This document shows positions 44,301-57,803 of a stretch of 64,000 nt of DNA, piece after piece; position 1 is the stretch's first letter; each line of letters opens with the position of its first letter. Source of the DNA: Heterotrichella gracilis (lineage: Eukaryota > Sar > Xanthophyceae > Tribonematales > Xanthonemataceae); the NCBI GenBank assembly GCA_032358255.1, contig JAULBX010001114.1:186001-250000 (forward strand), given 5' to 3'. Below the pieces are notes generated by a model that did no database searches, was not told the DNA's origin, and saw nothing but the letters and a program-made list of their open reading frames with translations. A program made the position numbers and the translations under genes.

Positions 44301-47300
44301 TACCCAAGGCAATCTTGAGCAGCCGAAGCAAAGTGGGTACCCTCCATACACATGTAGACAAGGGCAACACCCATCCACAACATCCCCGTTCCCCCTTCCC
44401 CTGCTCACCTGCCCCATGTCCCTTCCCTTGGCCAGCAGCAGTGCCACGCAGCTCTCGGGGCCAAGCGCCTCCACCTCACCCACACTCAACTGGAGGAGGC
44501 CTGCGGGGGGGTGGGGTGTGAGGGGGACATCGGGACGCATGGCCACAAAGTGGGCCAGTGGGGAAATGTACATATCACAGATACAGATGTACCGATATCC
44601 CAGATCCCAAATACCGATATCCCAGATACAGATACAGTATCTGAGCTATATTGCAGACAACACCAGCTTTTTGGAGCCACCTTTTTGGTTCCATTATCAA
44701 CGAGACACCACCGCCACTGCTACATACAGCACAGGCACACACGGTCTCCTCCCGCACCTGCCGCCCTGAGGGTTGCTGCCGCACGCCCCGCCAGCCTGCG
44801 CCCGTATCCGTCTCTGCATGCCTGTGCGCATGCGTCAACCACGTCCTGGGCAGAGCTGGTGCCAAGGTCGCCAAGTGCACCCTGCACAAGGGTTTGGTCA
44901 GGATAATAAACAAATCCTGGAAGTGGGGTGAAAAGGGGCTAAAGAAACGGTTTCAGAGATGAATTGATACCATCTTCATACCCTATTGGCTTGAGTACAC
45001 AATCCACCTACTGCAAGGATCCCACCGGGGGGAGGTTAGTAGCACTCGCGCACTGTAGGAAGGGTTCACGTAGGGTTTCTTGCGCGCACCTTGCGCTGCA
45101 GAAACCCTAGCACCGCCCTCTGCACCAGCCTGGACAGGTCGGGCTGGCTAGGGTTTCCAACCAAACCCTCGCTTGGTGGTTGTGGCTCGGCTGCGTAGGC
45201 CCTTAACACCCTAATGGCCACCTCCACCAATGCCAGCTCGATGGGGGGTGCGATGAGATCCTTAGCTAGGGTTCTGGCGGCGGGGAGGTTGCCTTGGTCT
45301 AACAGAATGCGCACAGCCTGCAGATGATGGGGTGGCCAATTCGGGCATTATTTCTCGTGAGTTATCCAAATTGTTGGGGTGACAATTGACAGTTGCACAT
45401 GTGGCGTGAGCCAAGCACAACTTGCATTGATCAGCACTGGGCAAACATACAACAAACAGCAAGGGCCACTAAATAGATCATTGTAACCTTCAACAATGTT
45501 ACAAAAAGAATTTAAAAAATAAAACCATTTTAATTTTGTTTTCTGTAAGTTTATTTTATTACATTTTGACTAGGCAGTGGTATGCCAGTGCAGAGGATGC
45601 CTTAGAAAACATGACATGCACACATGGCGCATACTAGTACATTCTGTAGCACACACCGGTCGTCTTAAATGGGACATTTAATGGGGAGTTGGTCAATTGA
45701 GGACAGTGTGCTGTGCGCAATTGCGTCCTTTTGCGCACACAATTGTGCTCACTTCCATGTTTATACGTAGCGTTCCTAACCATATCCACATGCACATGCA
45801 CACGCACATTCAAATATGGTTGGACTGTGATTCCCATTCACATCCATTTTCACAGCCCTATCTTCACTTACTGGTGTTCACGTTTACGTTTACCTACCTG
45901 CTGGAGCTGCTTGGTCCCTGGCTTCCCCGCCACCTTCCTGATGCTATCATACATCCCCTGCCAAAACCCTAGCTCCTCTTCGGTAACCTCCCCATCCACG
46001 GACAGAACCCCAGGGACCGCATTTTGGGACCCGATGGGAAGCAGGGATTTTCCGGATTTTGGCGACACCGTGAGGAGTGATCCCTGGGACTCCAAGGAGC
46101 CCGAGGGTTTTGTTAGGGTCAGGAGGGAGTTGCTGCTGGTGTGGTGGCTGCCCCGGGTGGGATAGGATTGCTGCACCTGGTCATGAAACACACATGTCTG
46201 TTTGGATGACAGGATGAAAAGCAGGGAACGAGCCCCATTTGAAAATTACTGAAGCCTTAATGGTCCCCCACCGCACCTCTTCCTCCACGCTCTGCAGCTT
46301 CCCCCCTAGGGCAGCCCCGCCCCCCTCGCTCCCCTCCCCTGCCCCCTCCCCCTCCCCTGCATCCCCTACCCTCTCATCCCCCGCCCCCGCCCCCCCTGTG
46401 ATCTGCTGCACCAGGGGTTTCCTCCCCGTCACCTGCTCCACATCCTCTTCCACCTTGGCCAATAATAGCTGGAGGGCACGAGCCAATTCGAGCAAAATTG
46501 CGCGGGGGGTTTGCGGAGAGGAATAGGTCCCGTCCAGCCACCACAGCGCCTCCTGCAGGCGATGGGATGAATAGGGTTATATGGGGAGCACCCTAGGGTT
46601 TGCGAAGACCATCCAAAGGATTTTGAGCAACCATCTCCTGGGCAATGAGCACTGCAACCGATTTCAAGGACTGCCAATGCCCCCAGATCTGCAAATATTG
46701 TCATAGGGTATCAATAGATATTTCACAACAAAGAGATGCACCATGACCGGCTACACTGCTGGGGCAGCAATTAGAGTTTGGTCGGGGATTTGCCAGGGTG
46801 CATTTGCCGCCAAAACCCCGTACCTGCAGCAGCATGCACTGCTCCGCATAGCGCTGTGTTTTGTGATTCGCACTGGACCACATTATAAGGGTTTTATTAG
46901 GGTTTTGGCAAGGTGAATTCGCCGCCAAAAAATCGTACCTGCAGCAGCACGCACTGCTCTGCGACAGTGATGTGCTTCGCGGTCCCTAGCCGCTGCGCGA
47001 GGGCCACAAAGTACTGGCCCGCGAGGTGCCCCGGGAGGCCAAACTCCAGGAAAACGCGGTTGATGTCGTCCCAGGCCCCGTCCCGGAATTTGGGATCCCA
47101 TGCCAGCTGCTGCCACTGTCCCAGGGATGCATCTGCCTGGGCCAGGGTGATGGTGTCTGGGGATTGGCCAGAGTGGAGCGCCCAGCTGAGGACAAGGGGA
47201 GGAAAGTTGAATAAGCAACAAAATATGATTTGCCCTCCTTAATGCTGCAAACTCCCATGTGTGACCCGGGGAGGATCACGGCAAGAGATGTACCTCAGAA

Positions 47301-50300
47301 TACCCCATACAGTGTGCATTCCTTCGAAACGGCTACAATTTATCCTTTGAAACGATCACAACCTCAAACAATACATCAGAAACCGCATGCAGTCACCCAC
47401 AAAAAACCTCAGAAACACCCTTCAACACCCTCCAACCCCCACCTGCGCGCCTCCCCCCACTGCTGCCGGTCCACCAGGTGCGCCACCACCGCTGCAGTGT
47501 TTACCCCTTGGTGGAAGGGGGTCATAGCATCGGGGTCCAGGGGGCCGGAAATGTGGGCCAAATCCAGGAAATTGTGCACCTCCTCGCGCAGCGTTTGGTG
47601 GGCCAGAAGCAGCAGCCTGGGGGTGTGTGGGGGGGGATTTCTGCGTTGATCAGATTGCAATGCATGTGAGATGCAGAAGCGTGCCATGTGCAAACTTGAC
47701 TGCATGGATTGTGCCAACAGCATTGTGCAACTACGTTGCAGCAAGATGGGTGACAAGAGAAGGAAATCCGTACCCATAACGGTCACCCCCGTTGTACTGC
47801 GGCGGGGCCCGTATTTGCACCAGGAACTCCAGCAACTTCAGGCGCTCAAACCAGCTGTTTTTGCCCCTCAACATCTGCTCAGATAGCCTCCACACCACCT
47901 TCATGACCCAGGCCAAAACCTCCAAGTCCACCTGCTTGCTGGTGCTGGGTTCCTCCCCTGGGGGTTCAAATTCGACGATGGGCTGGGGTGGGGCGTCGTC
48001 AGATTGGGGGAGGGTGGCTTGAAATGTGCTGAAATGCTCGCGGGCGGCCGACATGTGGCACTGGCCAATGGCCTGCAGGGAAGGGAAGTAATGGTGGGAG
48101 ATTGGCATAATACAAATGGGGCTGCAGGAATGTGGGACAGTTGATTGCAGCAACACAATGTATTTTTGCAAGCATGGGCCTGAATTTCATGGTGATAGTA
48201 TATTGCGAACACAGAAGGTGGAGAAATAGAATATCGATAAGAACAGGCGTGATGGTAACCAGTTGGTCTATGTCCTGGAAGGGGGGAAATGAAGTGCTCA
48301 GCCCAATCAGTCCAAAGGGGATGAAGCCCCACCTTGAGGAATTGTATGTAGGGCAGGAGGGGGCTGTCCGGCATGATGAGCCCAAAACCCTCCTCCAAAA
48401 CCCTAAACTCCCCCCTGGCGCACCCCGCCTCCACAACAGCCCCCAGCTGCTCCCACCCGCCCTCATCCCCACTCCCCGCTTCCCTCTCCATCCGCATAGC
48501 ATCCTCCCCTGGCATCCCCTCCATCTCTTGGATGTGTTGTTGGTTTTCACCACCACCCCTGCTCGCTTCAATCCAGGTGGCTAGTGCTATCGCGCCCCCC
48601 TGGCCCCCTGGGTATGCGCATGCTGCTAGCGCCAGCAGCGGCCAGTGCAGGCGGGTGGCGGCTGAGAGGAGGTAGGCGGCTGCAATGGGTTGGGGCTTGG
48701 TTAGGGTTGCAGACAGGGCGTGGGTAGGGTTATGACCAGGGTTTAGTGAGGGTTGTGGAAACGAGCTCTAGCTTTTAATATATTTGAGGGCTTCAAGGGT
48801 AAGGTGCGGGCTGCCAGACATATATTTCCCTCCTCTTAGGGTTTCCTTACCTGGGTCAGCCCTGCGCTCAGCCTCAGCAAGCAACGCAAACAACTCCCGG
48901 GGTGGTTCTGCAGATTCTCCATCCCCAACCCCATCCGCATTGCCATCCCCAGCTGCAGGCCGCATCACATGGGTCACATGGAATCGTAGGCTGGGGCTGG
49001 AAAAGGACCCCTGGGCGATTTCCCGAACCAGATGTGGGGGATAAGCGCCTGATTGCGCCTCTGCCAGGAAATGGATCCAGTCCAAATTGGCGCCAAACTG
49101 CAGGAGAAGGGGTGGAGAGATGTAACAAATGTCAGAATGTGAAAAATTGGCAAGTAGCATGCATTATATGGGATGCATTTTATTTTGCCCCAGCAATGAG
49201 GAGACTTTCCTTCACACTTTAAGCCAGATGTGTCCGCAAGAAGGACCAGAGCAATTGCCGACACCGAGGAGGGGTCTTCACAGTCATCCATAACACACGA
49301 ATCTGCCAAACACTAGAATAGGTATTAGGCTAGCCTGGCTTTGCCAAGCCATGCAATATGCCTATTTTATGCACACTAATCACCTGCTCCAATAGGCGTG
49401 TGCTGGGAGGCAGGCCATGTGCAGAGCACAGCGCGTGCACCCAGGCCCACAGCCGCATCTGGTGACGACACATGGCGCCGCTGCAGGCACCCCCACTTGA
49501 ACTCAAATTCGAATTTGAATTTGAATCCGAGCTTGCATCCGCAGCAGGTTTGGCCTGTGGCAGCGCCAGGATGGCATCCTCCAGCTGGCGCAGCAGGGAT
49601 GACACCCCCTGGCCCTGGACTATTATTTCCACCTCGTCTGCACCATGGGGGGAGCATACGATTATGAAGCATGACCTGTTTAGGGTCTAGGCTTTAGGCT
49701 TGAGGGCACAGCATGTTGCAGAACTGTTATGCAAGCATAGTAGGTATGGCACTAGTGCAAGGGGCCCTACACCATTTGCACCAGACAAGGGCAACTTGCA
49801 TGGATCAATCACATTCATTCACATGCTGCGCCCAGTGCATCAAGTGCGAAACCCTCACAAGGTTTCCACCAACCCCACCTTCTGCAGGGCTCTCGAGTGC
49901 ACTCCTCCAATCACTCTTCAGGGCAGGGAGCAGCTGCTTGTAAATCCCTGGGAGGCACCATCAAGGCGTATTCAAAATCCGTATGCCAAAGTGGGGCGAT
50001 CATAATAAGCAAAGCTAGTGTGGTACCACAAAGGGGTCGTAACCCTCCTAAAGCAGTCAATAATGAACACTCAACAAGGACGCGCATTTCATTGACACTA
50101 GGATAGCAAGGAGTAATGCGTCCAAAAACTGCATCCAAAGTCTCCAATGACCCCAATTTCCAATCCAGATTCAAGCATCCACTTTCGGAAATTACCACTT
50201 CCGGACATGTGGTACATTCCTGCTACCCACCTGGCGAGTACCTTCCCCTGACGAGGGAGCCAGGGGGCGAGGGTGCATCATGTGTGGGGGGGTGGCACAG

Positions 50301-53300
50301 CTCAGCTACCAGTCGTAGGCAAGCAGCGTCTGTGCGCAGGGCCATGGGAGGGAGGCGCAGCAGGTAAAAAAATGCCAGGCAGGAGGCCAGGCCCTGCATG
50401 AAAAACGGGGGCAAGGCGTCAATGAGGAGCACCAGATGGTAAGAGCGTTCCAGATACATTCCAATTACTCAGTGCAGCATGTGCAAAGCAGAATTTCTCA
50501 TTCTAGCTGCATTTGCCACAAAGTAACCTACAAATATGCCCTGTTAGCTGAGCTCATTATTGCCCCCCCTTAACTTTCCCCCCACCTGCACATCCTGGAA
50601 GCTATCCAGTGTCGCCAGCGCCGCCACCAGGTACCCCCTGCGCTGGGCGGATTTTGAAATCCCAAACCATTGGTCGTCTGATTCCCAGGTGAGCTGCGGG
50701 CTGTCTGCGGGGACCGGGACCTCCTCCCCGTCCTCCCTGCATTTTGCCAAATACGCCTCCAGGGCTGCCAGGGGCCTGCCTTTACGCAGCAGCTGGTCCA
50801 CATTTACCAGGGAAATGTCCTGGTTGTGGGGGGTGCAGAACTCCTGGCGCACGGCCTGGGGTGACCGTGGGAGTTGGGGATGTGAGAGGGGAGGACAGGG
50901 TGGAGGTGGGGGGGATCGGACCCCGTACCGTGATGGATGTGAGAGGGGAGGACAGGGTGGGGTGGGGGGGGATCGGACCCCGTACCGTGATGCATTGCTA
51001 GATGCGAGTTTCTAGATGCACATTGTCCTTGCAAAGGCTCTGGCGCATGAGCATGTTGGGGATGCAAAAGGCAAGGGAAGCAGGCAGCAGGGGTCAGGGT
51101 CTGGAAATCGCCGACAAAAGGGACTAGGATACGATCTACTGGATAATAAGTAACGATACAACCCTCACGCGGAGCGGTGGACAGGGAATATCTGGTCATG
51201 GTACAAGCTGTCCACCACTCTATGTCAGGGCTGTATCAACAAGGAAGAGATCAACAAACATATAATCAGACCTTTGGGGCAGAATTGCTCACCTGAATAA
51301 CTTCCTTCTCAAATGCAGCCACCTGGTCAGCTGAATCCCCCGGGACATTCTGTCCCTCACCCCCCGGCCGCCCAAAAATGAGCGTGTGCAGGAAATCCAG
51401 CACCTGTGGGGGGGTGCTTTTGGAAAACAGCTGCAGGAAATCGATGTCCCCCTTGTCAGAATTGAAAATCCCCTGCTTTATGCTCAACCAGTCCCTGTGA
51501 CCGCTTTCTCCCCCGGGATTCTGCCTGCCAGCCACAGCCGATTTCAAAATTGGCCAAAAGGTGGGGTACATTTCCGCCAGGGGGTCCAAAAGGTCCAAGC
51601 TGCAGCGCGCCTCTGCTGGCACCCCGTCTAAATCCCCCACATTTACAGGGTCCCCCTCCCCCGCCGCAAGGCACTCGTCCATCGAAGCAGGGGCCACCGC
51701 GAGAGTGGCCAGGGCTGCCATGGGGGACACAAATGTGGCCAAATCTGCCACATTTCTGATGGCATCGCCCCCTTGCTGCTGGACAATATAGCTCCCATTC
51801 GCCAGGGAGGCGTCAAACGCGAAATCTGGCGCCCGGTTGAGCACCAGCCACCTGACCCAGCTGCAATCCCCAGCCACCTGCGCATGGCAAATCTGAAAAA
51901 CGGGTATGCAAGGCGCCTGGCAGCTCATGGCTGCACTTCATGAATCATCCAAGGCCCATGCGGGCGCTGGGTGCCCCCTTCTACACCCCCCTCCTTGAAA
52001 CGGCACACAAGGGAATACACAATGCACAACAACGATGCGCACTGCGCGCAAGTGGTTAGATTCACCACATTCCTCCCCGTTTCAATCCTTCCCTTACCTG
52101 GAGCCACCTCAGCACGTCCTCTGGGGACTGCGCCAGGCCATGCGCATCCAGGTACTTGGCCAAAACCCTAGGGACCCCAGCGCGCACGCAAAACCCTAGC
52201 ACGCAGGCTTGGATACCCTCCACCAGCGCAGGGTTTCCTAGGAAGGGGTGTAGGGTGTACAGCAGGCCGGTCTCTGCCAGGAGGTGAATGAAATAAGAGC
52301 GGGAGGGGAGGGAACTGGTGAGGAAGATGCCTTGTTGGAGGAGATGCAATTCCATGCGGGAGGCCAGTTCTGGGGATGGGTCGGCTGAAAAGACAATCCC
52401 CAGAACACGTGCGCCGGGGAGGATGACGGCAGGCTGCGCTGGGGAGGAAAGGTAGAGTGAATGTGGTCTGATAGGGTTTTCAATGGGTTCTACAAAACCC
52501 TTGTCTGATCCAGCTGCCAGCAATGTCTCCTCATCCATGATTGACCCATTGGGGGCATCAGAGCCCAGATCTGGTGAATCTGCCCCCACTGTCACATCAG
52601 CACTCCCCACATATTCTTCCGGGATTTGACTCAGCAAATGCAGGGTCTCGTCCATTAGGCCCTGCGCCACGCTGTGCTGGATTTTGACCACCCACGCCAC
52701 GTCCGAAATCTCGTCCAAATGCACCCCCCGGAGTAAATGGCCCCGCAGTAAAATGTTCTGGAATTCCATCTCTGACAGCTGTGCCACCCAGCAGCCACAG
52801 GTGCGCAGGTAGCCCTCGCTAGGGGTTTGGCTGGGGTCTGTAGGGTTCTGACGGAGCACCCGCTTGCTGGGTGCGGGATGGTGGTACATGACGCTGGCCC
52901 ACTCGCTAGGGTTTTGGGAATACCCTGTAGGCCTTGTGCACCACTGCGGAGGGTCCACCACACCTGCACAGGCACACAAGCAGTCAGACAACTGGTCTGC
53001 AAGCTACAAACTAGCAGAACCCAAGTACAATCAGTGTGCAGGGATGGTCATAGGTACTCAGGCAATCATGGGCGAGCAATGGCAGATTGCGGCCCCACAA
53101 ATGCTCCACTATAGGAGGTATAATGACAACATCCCCAGTAAATGCACCTCAATGTTCCAACAGATTGCACATCTAAGCACTAGCACCCCAGCCCATGGCC
53201 GACTCACCAAGAACCTCCCCTTGCCCCTCCATATCATACACCCCCTCCAGCTGCCGCAACCTCCCCAGCGCCACCGTGCTCTTGGCATCCACATCCCCCC

Positions 53301-56300
53301 TGGCGCCCACTCCCCCTCTGCTCTCATTCCCCCCCTCCCATGCACCCCCCACCCCCATTCCCTCTGCAGCATGCCGCCGCACAGCCGCGTCTAGCGACCC
53401 CATGCACAGCCCCAGGAGCAAGGCGCTTGGATCGGCTCCGATCGCATGCATGATCGGGAGGGCTTCGCCCACCTTCCCCTCCCATACGAGGCTGTAGATG
53501 CGCTGGTGACAGGCGTCCATGACGGATGAAAAAGGGAGGACCCTGCAGGGTTTTTGGGGGGAATTGAGGGGCTGTTGGGCGTTCAGTCACCGAGAGAGAA
53601 TGAAAATATACCAGGGAGGTGATTTACGTAGTGGGGAGGAGAATCTGGATTGGTGTGGATCCTCTCCCTCGTCCTAGGTGGAGTTGCAAGTCTAAATCCT
53701 AGGATTGTTGCCCAACCCTAGGCAAGGGTTTGCACCCGCACCAAGACACTATGCAATCGTAGTGCACGTGCATGTGCCACTGCGCTATGGCTACCTGCTT
53801 TGCCAAATCCTACCTGCCCAGATCTTGCGCCAGCTGTCCCAGCACCCTGCTGACATCACCACTCAGCACTGCACCCACGATGACGTCAGCAGTGGCCTGT
53901 GGTGGGCCGGTGCTGACATCAGCAGCAGGCAGAGGAGTGGAGGTGGGGATGGTGCCCGAGGTGCTGGGGGTGGGGCTAGCAGTGGGGTTTGAATTCGTCG
54001 TCGGGGATGCGGGCTCTGGGTTGGAATCCCCAGCGGTGTCGGGAAGTGGCTCTTGGGGATGGCTGGGAGAGGGACTGAACTCTGCAAGCATTCCAGGTTC
54101 AGGGTTTAATGAACCTCTATATGGTGTTACATTTAGTATAAGCAGTTTCTAAACAAAGTGGCATTGGCGCTGACAATAGCGGTCCATATAATGAACAATT
54201 GATGACAGCGCGCGCACAAAAAGAACACCAATTTCAGCCGCCCACCTGGCAGACGCGCCATGCCACATTGCGCCTGCAGGTAGATGCGGCGCAGCTGGCG
54301 CCGCTGTGCCCCATGGAATCGCTGCATTTGGTCGGCATTTCCCACACCTCCAGCCCCACCCTGGACATCTGGCAGGCGCAGGAGCGAAGAGAGAGGATCA
54401 GCATACACGTGGAGGTGCAAAAGCAATGCGATGGCATGATGTTGATGATGATGACAAACAAGTATATGCAACACAGTACTGAAACTAAATGAGACTGGAA
54501 CCAAACAAGTGGTTCCAAAACCCTTCCGCTGACTGTATCAATACAGCCCAGGTACTGTACACTGTCTTCCCAGGCAATATCTCAGGCAAATGCGCGTAGT
54601 GCTCATTTGCCAACCACCCTTTTTTGCGTGCCAGTATTTTAACCAGGCAATCACAACCCTTGAATTCCCGACGCACCTTGCAAGAATGTGGTTGCTGCGT
54701 CAAAAATCTCCCCCGGGAATTCCAACCCCACCAGCGGATCCCTAGCAGTGTCTGCCAGTGCCAGGGCCACACATTGCATGGCCCAGGTGGCCACATTCCA
54801 AGCAAATTGGGGTCCCGACAATATAGTCCCTAGGGCCGCTGCGACTCCCCTGCCATCCTGCTGGCGCAGGGCGGTCTCCAGTGCCTGGCAGGGCAGGGTC
54901 TGGGGCAGAACCCTAGGGTAGGGTTGTAGGGTTCTGGTGAGGGTGCCAGTGCTGCTGAGGTGGAGGGCGGCAGCGGTAGCCGAGATGGCCTCTGGGGTGA
55001 AAATGCGCACCCCTTGGGGACCCAATTCCACCACATTTCCTGCAAAGGCCAAAGGACCCACTGGTCAGCACTGAAGATAAGGTGCATGATTTAGGGGGTT
55101 TGCAAACTCAGGAGGCAATGTAACAAACACATTCGGCGTCTACATGACGCTCAAACATATCATCTTCCCATCAGTCCATTGCCACACCCTGCGCGCCCAC
55201 CAACCTCGCACACTGTGTAATGCAAATCCAGCAATGCTAAGCTACTTATAAAAAGGTCCTAACAACACAGGTACTTGTCTTCTCTGTTATAGAAAATCAC
55301 TTACCCTGAGAAGAATCCACCAGCATGCCCCTCTGCAGCCCTCGTGACCCCACACCCACTCCCTCCCCCCCTTCATCATCGCACCACCGCTCCCCACTGT
55401 CCAATCTGAACCAATGCACAGCCCCACCACCTGTGACCATGCCATTGGCTGCCCAGCCAGCCACCGCCAGGTGGCGGTCTGACAGCGCCAGGAGCGGAGG
55501 GGCGCTAGGGTTTTGGAGGAGGGTTTTAGTCGCCAGGTCCAGCAGGATGAGCCTTCTTAGGGTGTGGCGGGGTATCAAGGGGGTTTGCGGATCAGCGCCT
55601 GCAGCACATGCAACAAGTGTGACAGGTGCACCCCCTCCTCAGGGTTTAGCATGCAAGAGTGTTGCACTGCATTTGAAGGGTGCAACCAACCCCAAAAGGT
55701 CAAACCCTACACAAAATCCCCGACAACACACACCTTCAGCCAGCAACCCACTCGGCGCCATTGTGTCCATCCCCCACTCCCCCCGCTGACTCCCCACACC
55801 CCTCCCATCTGCCACCACCCCCCGCCACAGCCTTGACTCCTGTGCCTGCTGCCACCTCAGCAGCTTTCCCAAATTATCCCCCTGGGGGTGGCGGCCCCTC
55901 CCCTGTTGGGAAACACTCTTGAGTGTTACATTTCCCTTCTGCAAGGGGAGAAAGTAGGCAAAGCCACGGGAGTGGAGGGCGTATGCGCAGGAGGTTTCGT
56001 CTGTGCCCCTGTCGTGTGATGCCACGGCGAGCCAGGAGGGCGGGGGGGGTGGGGGGGTGTTGGGACCATCATTGGGAGGTGGTGCCTGTGGGGGGACAAA
56101 TGGTTGGTGGTTGCTATGTTGACTGCGTATGTTGATGTTTAATGGTGACCACGATAGCAACATGGGATCACAGCCCATTAAAGAAACAGCGTGAGGATTT
56201 GATCTGCATGACGCTAGCCATCCTGCAACAAACCCGGATGATCCTGGCAAAGCCTGCTTCCACAAACGTTGCAATGCACCACGCAATCACCAGAAACACT

Positions 56301-57803
56301 TCCATGCCCAGCACAGCATATCACAGTAGTGCAGTGCATCACAGGTACAAGAAAACAAACGCAGCATCCCCATGCCAGCATTTAGACCCTTCATGCACAT
56401 TCCTTGCATGCACCATGAGCAACTTCTTGCACTGAACTTTTGAGCGAGAATGCAATATTAACGCATTGTCACAAGCCAATCCCTGCACTAAGTGCACACC
56501 ACGCAGCCTTGGCTAGCCACTTACCAGCGCGGCCGCCTGAATCCTAGTCAGCACCAGGCCACGTGAGGCATCAACCACCAAAATTTCCTCCCCACGCCAC
56601 GCCACCACCACCTCCCCCCTTGCTGCCAGTACAAACTGCCACGTGGCGCCAGCTGCCAGGTCCAGGCCAAACCTCGCCCATGCACGCCCCCCCCCCCCTG
56701 CCACCCCCATCATGACCACCAGATGTGACCCATGCCCTTGTAGGTTTTTGGCAGGGTTTTTATTGGCTGATCTAGGCTGTGACGGGGTTTCCAGCACCAC
56801 TGCCAAGTGTCCACCCGCTGAATCCGTTGCCAATGAAGCAATTCGACATCCTGGACATCCGACACCAGGGGATCCCAGGAGGAGGTTGGTGAGGGGAATA
56901 GTGACCGTGTGGCATCTGAAGGGGCCCAATTCCACCGGTGCTGACTGCAGCGTGATGTCCTCCCCTGGGGTGTCCTGCTCACCGCCTGCTGTGTCTGACT
57001 GATAGGGGAGGAACACCGAGAACGGAGAGGGAGTCGCAGCGGGTGGTGGCGATTGGTCACCAGTGTCCAAAGGCTGTGCCACGTCAGCTTGGCTCTGACT
57101 GGTGCTCAATCCTGGTGTGCTGCCACTGCCAATCTCACTGCCCTCTCGCTCAAACCCTTGCAGGGTTTCCCCTTGAGGTGGAGGTGTTCTGAAACCTTGT
57201 GGCACATGCGCGTCTGGCTCCATACTGGAATGTGCTGCTTCTGGGGATGCTGATGGCAGCTCCCACCCCCCGAGAAACGCCAGTCCATCCCCAGGGGTGG
57301 CCACAGCCAGCACATCAGTCCCTCTGCCCCAGGGGGGGTAGAGCACAGCTAGCCATGTGGGCAGGGAGGTGCCAGAGGGCAATGAGACGCGTGCGCCGGA
57401 GGGGATGTCGACCACTGATGACGCAGCGCCGCTGATCCCTGGCATCCCATGCAGCACACAGGGTGTCAAATACAGCCAGTCAGGTCCATGAGGTGTGCCA
57501 GTACAGGGACGCGGTAACAGTATTGGGGTTCAAAGGAACTTGATGCAGAATCACAGGTTGGGGTCACATTGTTTCCATAGTAAGGATGGCGCACCGAGCC
57601 CTTCCACACGTGCCCCAGAGAGCACACAGGACTAGGCCCTGTATGATCCCCCACATGCGTCTCCACCATGCGCTTCAACCCCTGACCCAATCCCCACCTT
57701 CCTGGCCATGCACCAGCAGCAGCCTCCCTGACGGGGAGGTCTCCCCGCATAGCATTCCCCCCTTAGCCAGCCCCTCCCCCCCCGCCTGTGCCACCTCAGC
57801 CAT
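41327..57803 (-). CDS. Spatacsin (SPG11) homologue
   Basis: Very large protein, 2881 aa from 29 exons with consistent phases (human spatacsin is about 2440 aa). Exons: 57803-57698, 57438-56525, 56085-55734, 55598-55305, 55039-54677, 54368-54246, 54081-53814, 53542-53208, 52963-52098, 51892-51293, 50855-50586, 50393-50231, 49637-49384, 49097-48851, 48679-48333, 48072-47774, 47616-47443, 47185-46939, 46552-46277, 46176-45898, 45317-45090, 44881-44758, 44500-44409, 44216-44052, 43824-43596, 43124-42948, 42524-42226, 42040-41801 and 41641-41327. The C-terminal Spatacsin_C domain is diagnostic: GLGRYRQLRPALEHLVRGDQ with LELLLRKR, preceded by HHFYAACHAWDCIDMLLELA and followed by AKGYEASGCGGALLRCCQLA. 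The N-terminal third looks like a beta-propeller (VLAVATPGDGLAFLGGWELP; RLILLDLATKTLL). Spatacsin works with spastizin and AP-5 in lysosome reformation and endosome sorting. The first exon and start (MAEVAQAGGEGLAKGGMLCG) are the least certain. Family identity rests mainly on the C terminus. Confidence 0.85.
42765..42823 (-). repeat. Echo of the spatacsin exon 26 end
   Basis: CTTGCTCGATTGCCGCCAGC and flanking CACCTTCCTC(C/T)GTCTCCCCCC at about 42759-42818 repeat 42945-43004, about 185 bp apart, in the following intron. Both copies contain a donor (CACCTT on the plus strand). Confidence 0.9.
43391..43508 (-). repeat. 118-bp echo of the spatacsin exon 25 end
   Basis: Matches 43593-43710 with about 10 differences over 118 bp, 202 bp away. 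The donor CACAG|GTGGGG is kept in the copy. A stop codon in the coding frame (Trp to TAG) shows the copy is not a coding exon. Confidence 0.93.
43885..43955 (-). repeat. Echo of the spatacsin exon 25 start
   Basis: GGGCTGAGCCGAGG(T/C)CC(A/G)GGG(G)C and the following GAAAGGC(C)TGC match 43793-43826. GGGTTAGGGTTTTGG and GTAGGGTTTAGGGTTTT lie between. This is an acceptor-side copy of the same exon that has the donor-side copy at 43391. Confidence 0.85.
46822..46860 (-). repeat. Echo of the spatacsin exon 18 end
   Basis: CGTACCTGCAGCAGCATGCACTGCTCCGC at 46820-46848 repeats 46934-46963, with the donor retained. GGGTTTTATTAGGGTTTTGG lies between. Confidence 0.88.
50880..50995 (-). repeat. Intronic tandem repeat in spatacsin, about 57-bp period
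   Basis: GGATGTGAGAGGGGAGGACA occurs at 50878 and 50935, each followed by GGATCGGACCCCGTACCGTG. It is next to exon 11 but does not copy coding sequence. Confidence 0.9.
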
